The translations under genes were made by a program, and so were the position numbers. Below are positions 5,784 to 5,839 of a stretch of DNA of 5,839 bases, piece by piece (within the stretch, counting starts at the first letter, position 1; the number at the start of each line of letters is the position of its first letter). The notes beneath the pieces were generated by a model, which was not told the origin of the DNA, made no database searches, and worked only from the letters and a program-made list of their open reading frames with translations. This DNA comes from Burkholderiaceae bacterium (GTDB taxonomy: Bacteria > Pseudomonadota > Gammaproteobacteria > Burkholderiales > Burkholderiaceae). The DNA lies in contig JAGOCV010000260.1 in assembly GCA_017998575.1 (NCBI GenBank), positions 1 through 5,839 of the forward strand, read 5' to 3'.

Positions 5784-5839
5784 ATCCTCCCACTCCCCAG
5801 ACCCTGGCCCTGTTCGACCTGGATCACACGCTGCTCGAC
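5780..5839 (+). CDS. HAD-superfamily phosphatase, N-terminus only (cut by the right edge)
   Basis: Only 20 codons are present: MNPPTPQTLALFDLDHTLLD. The hydrophobic strand LALF followed by DLDHT is the HAD motif I, with Asp13 as the likely nucleophile, Asp15 as the likely acid/base and Thr17 completing DxDxT. This supports a phosphate-ester hydrolase, possibly of the SerB-like subclass, but the substrate cannot be inferred. The ATG at 5780 overlaps the eutC stop (ATGA), so it is probably co-transcribed with eutBC; no Shine-Dalgarno sequence is obvious and coupling is likely. It could belong to the pathway, or be an ordinary housekeeping phosphatase that happens to lie downstream. Confidence 0.8.
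   Translation, partial: MNPPTPQTLALFDLDHTLLD

Overview
The window is high-GC DNA, visibly around two thirds G+C outside one AT-rich gap. Gene content, codon use and a GC-rich intergenic-type repeat suggest a betaproteobacterium of the Burkholderiales, probably the Comamonadaceae. That placement is an inference from style, not a database match.

Layout. There are two divergent operons around an AT-rich control region (2651-2812). Leftward on the minus strand is a CUT1-type ABC importer: a UgpB-like substrate-binding protein with a twin-arginine-type signal (1349-2650), a UgpA/MalF-like permease (400-1344) and a UgpE/MalG-like permease cut by the left edge (1-394). Between or inside the two permease genes sit three 60-bp tandem repeats (205-384), in frame with the second permease and without a stop. 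Rightward on the plus strand is a tightly packed operon: a GpdQ-like binuclear metallophosphodiesterase (2813-3628), eutB (3628-5016) and eutC (5013-5783), which encode the large and small subunits of adenosylcobalamin-dependent ethanolamine ammonia-lyase, and the first 20 codons of a HAD-family phosphatase (5780 to the edge). Each plus-strand junction is a stop/start overlap (TGATG, ATGA, ATGA).

How it may work together. The genes read as one catabolic route. A glycerophosphodiester, most simply glycerophosphoethanolamine from phosphatidylethanolamine turnover, would be imported by the Ugp-like transporter. The phosphodiesterase would split it to glycerol-3-phosphate and ethanolamine, and EutBC would convert ethanolamine to acetaldehyde and ammonia. 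The enzyme identities are well supported; the shared substrate is inferred from context. The intergenic region carries four copies of a TTCCACAT-like motif, three in one orientation and one inverted, spaced 20-23 bp apart. This looks like an operator array for a regulator not encoded in the window.

Not seen here: the importer's ATPase, an ethanolamine permease, the EutA reactivase, microcompartment genes, an acetaldehyde dehydrogenase, a regulator, RNA genes, a CRISPR array or insertion sequences.
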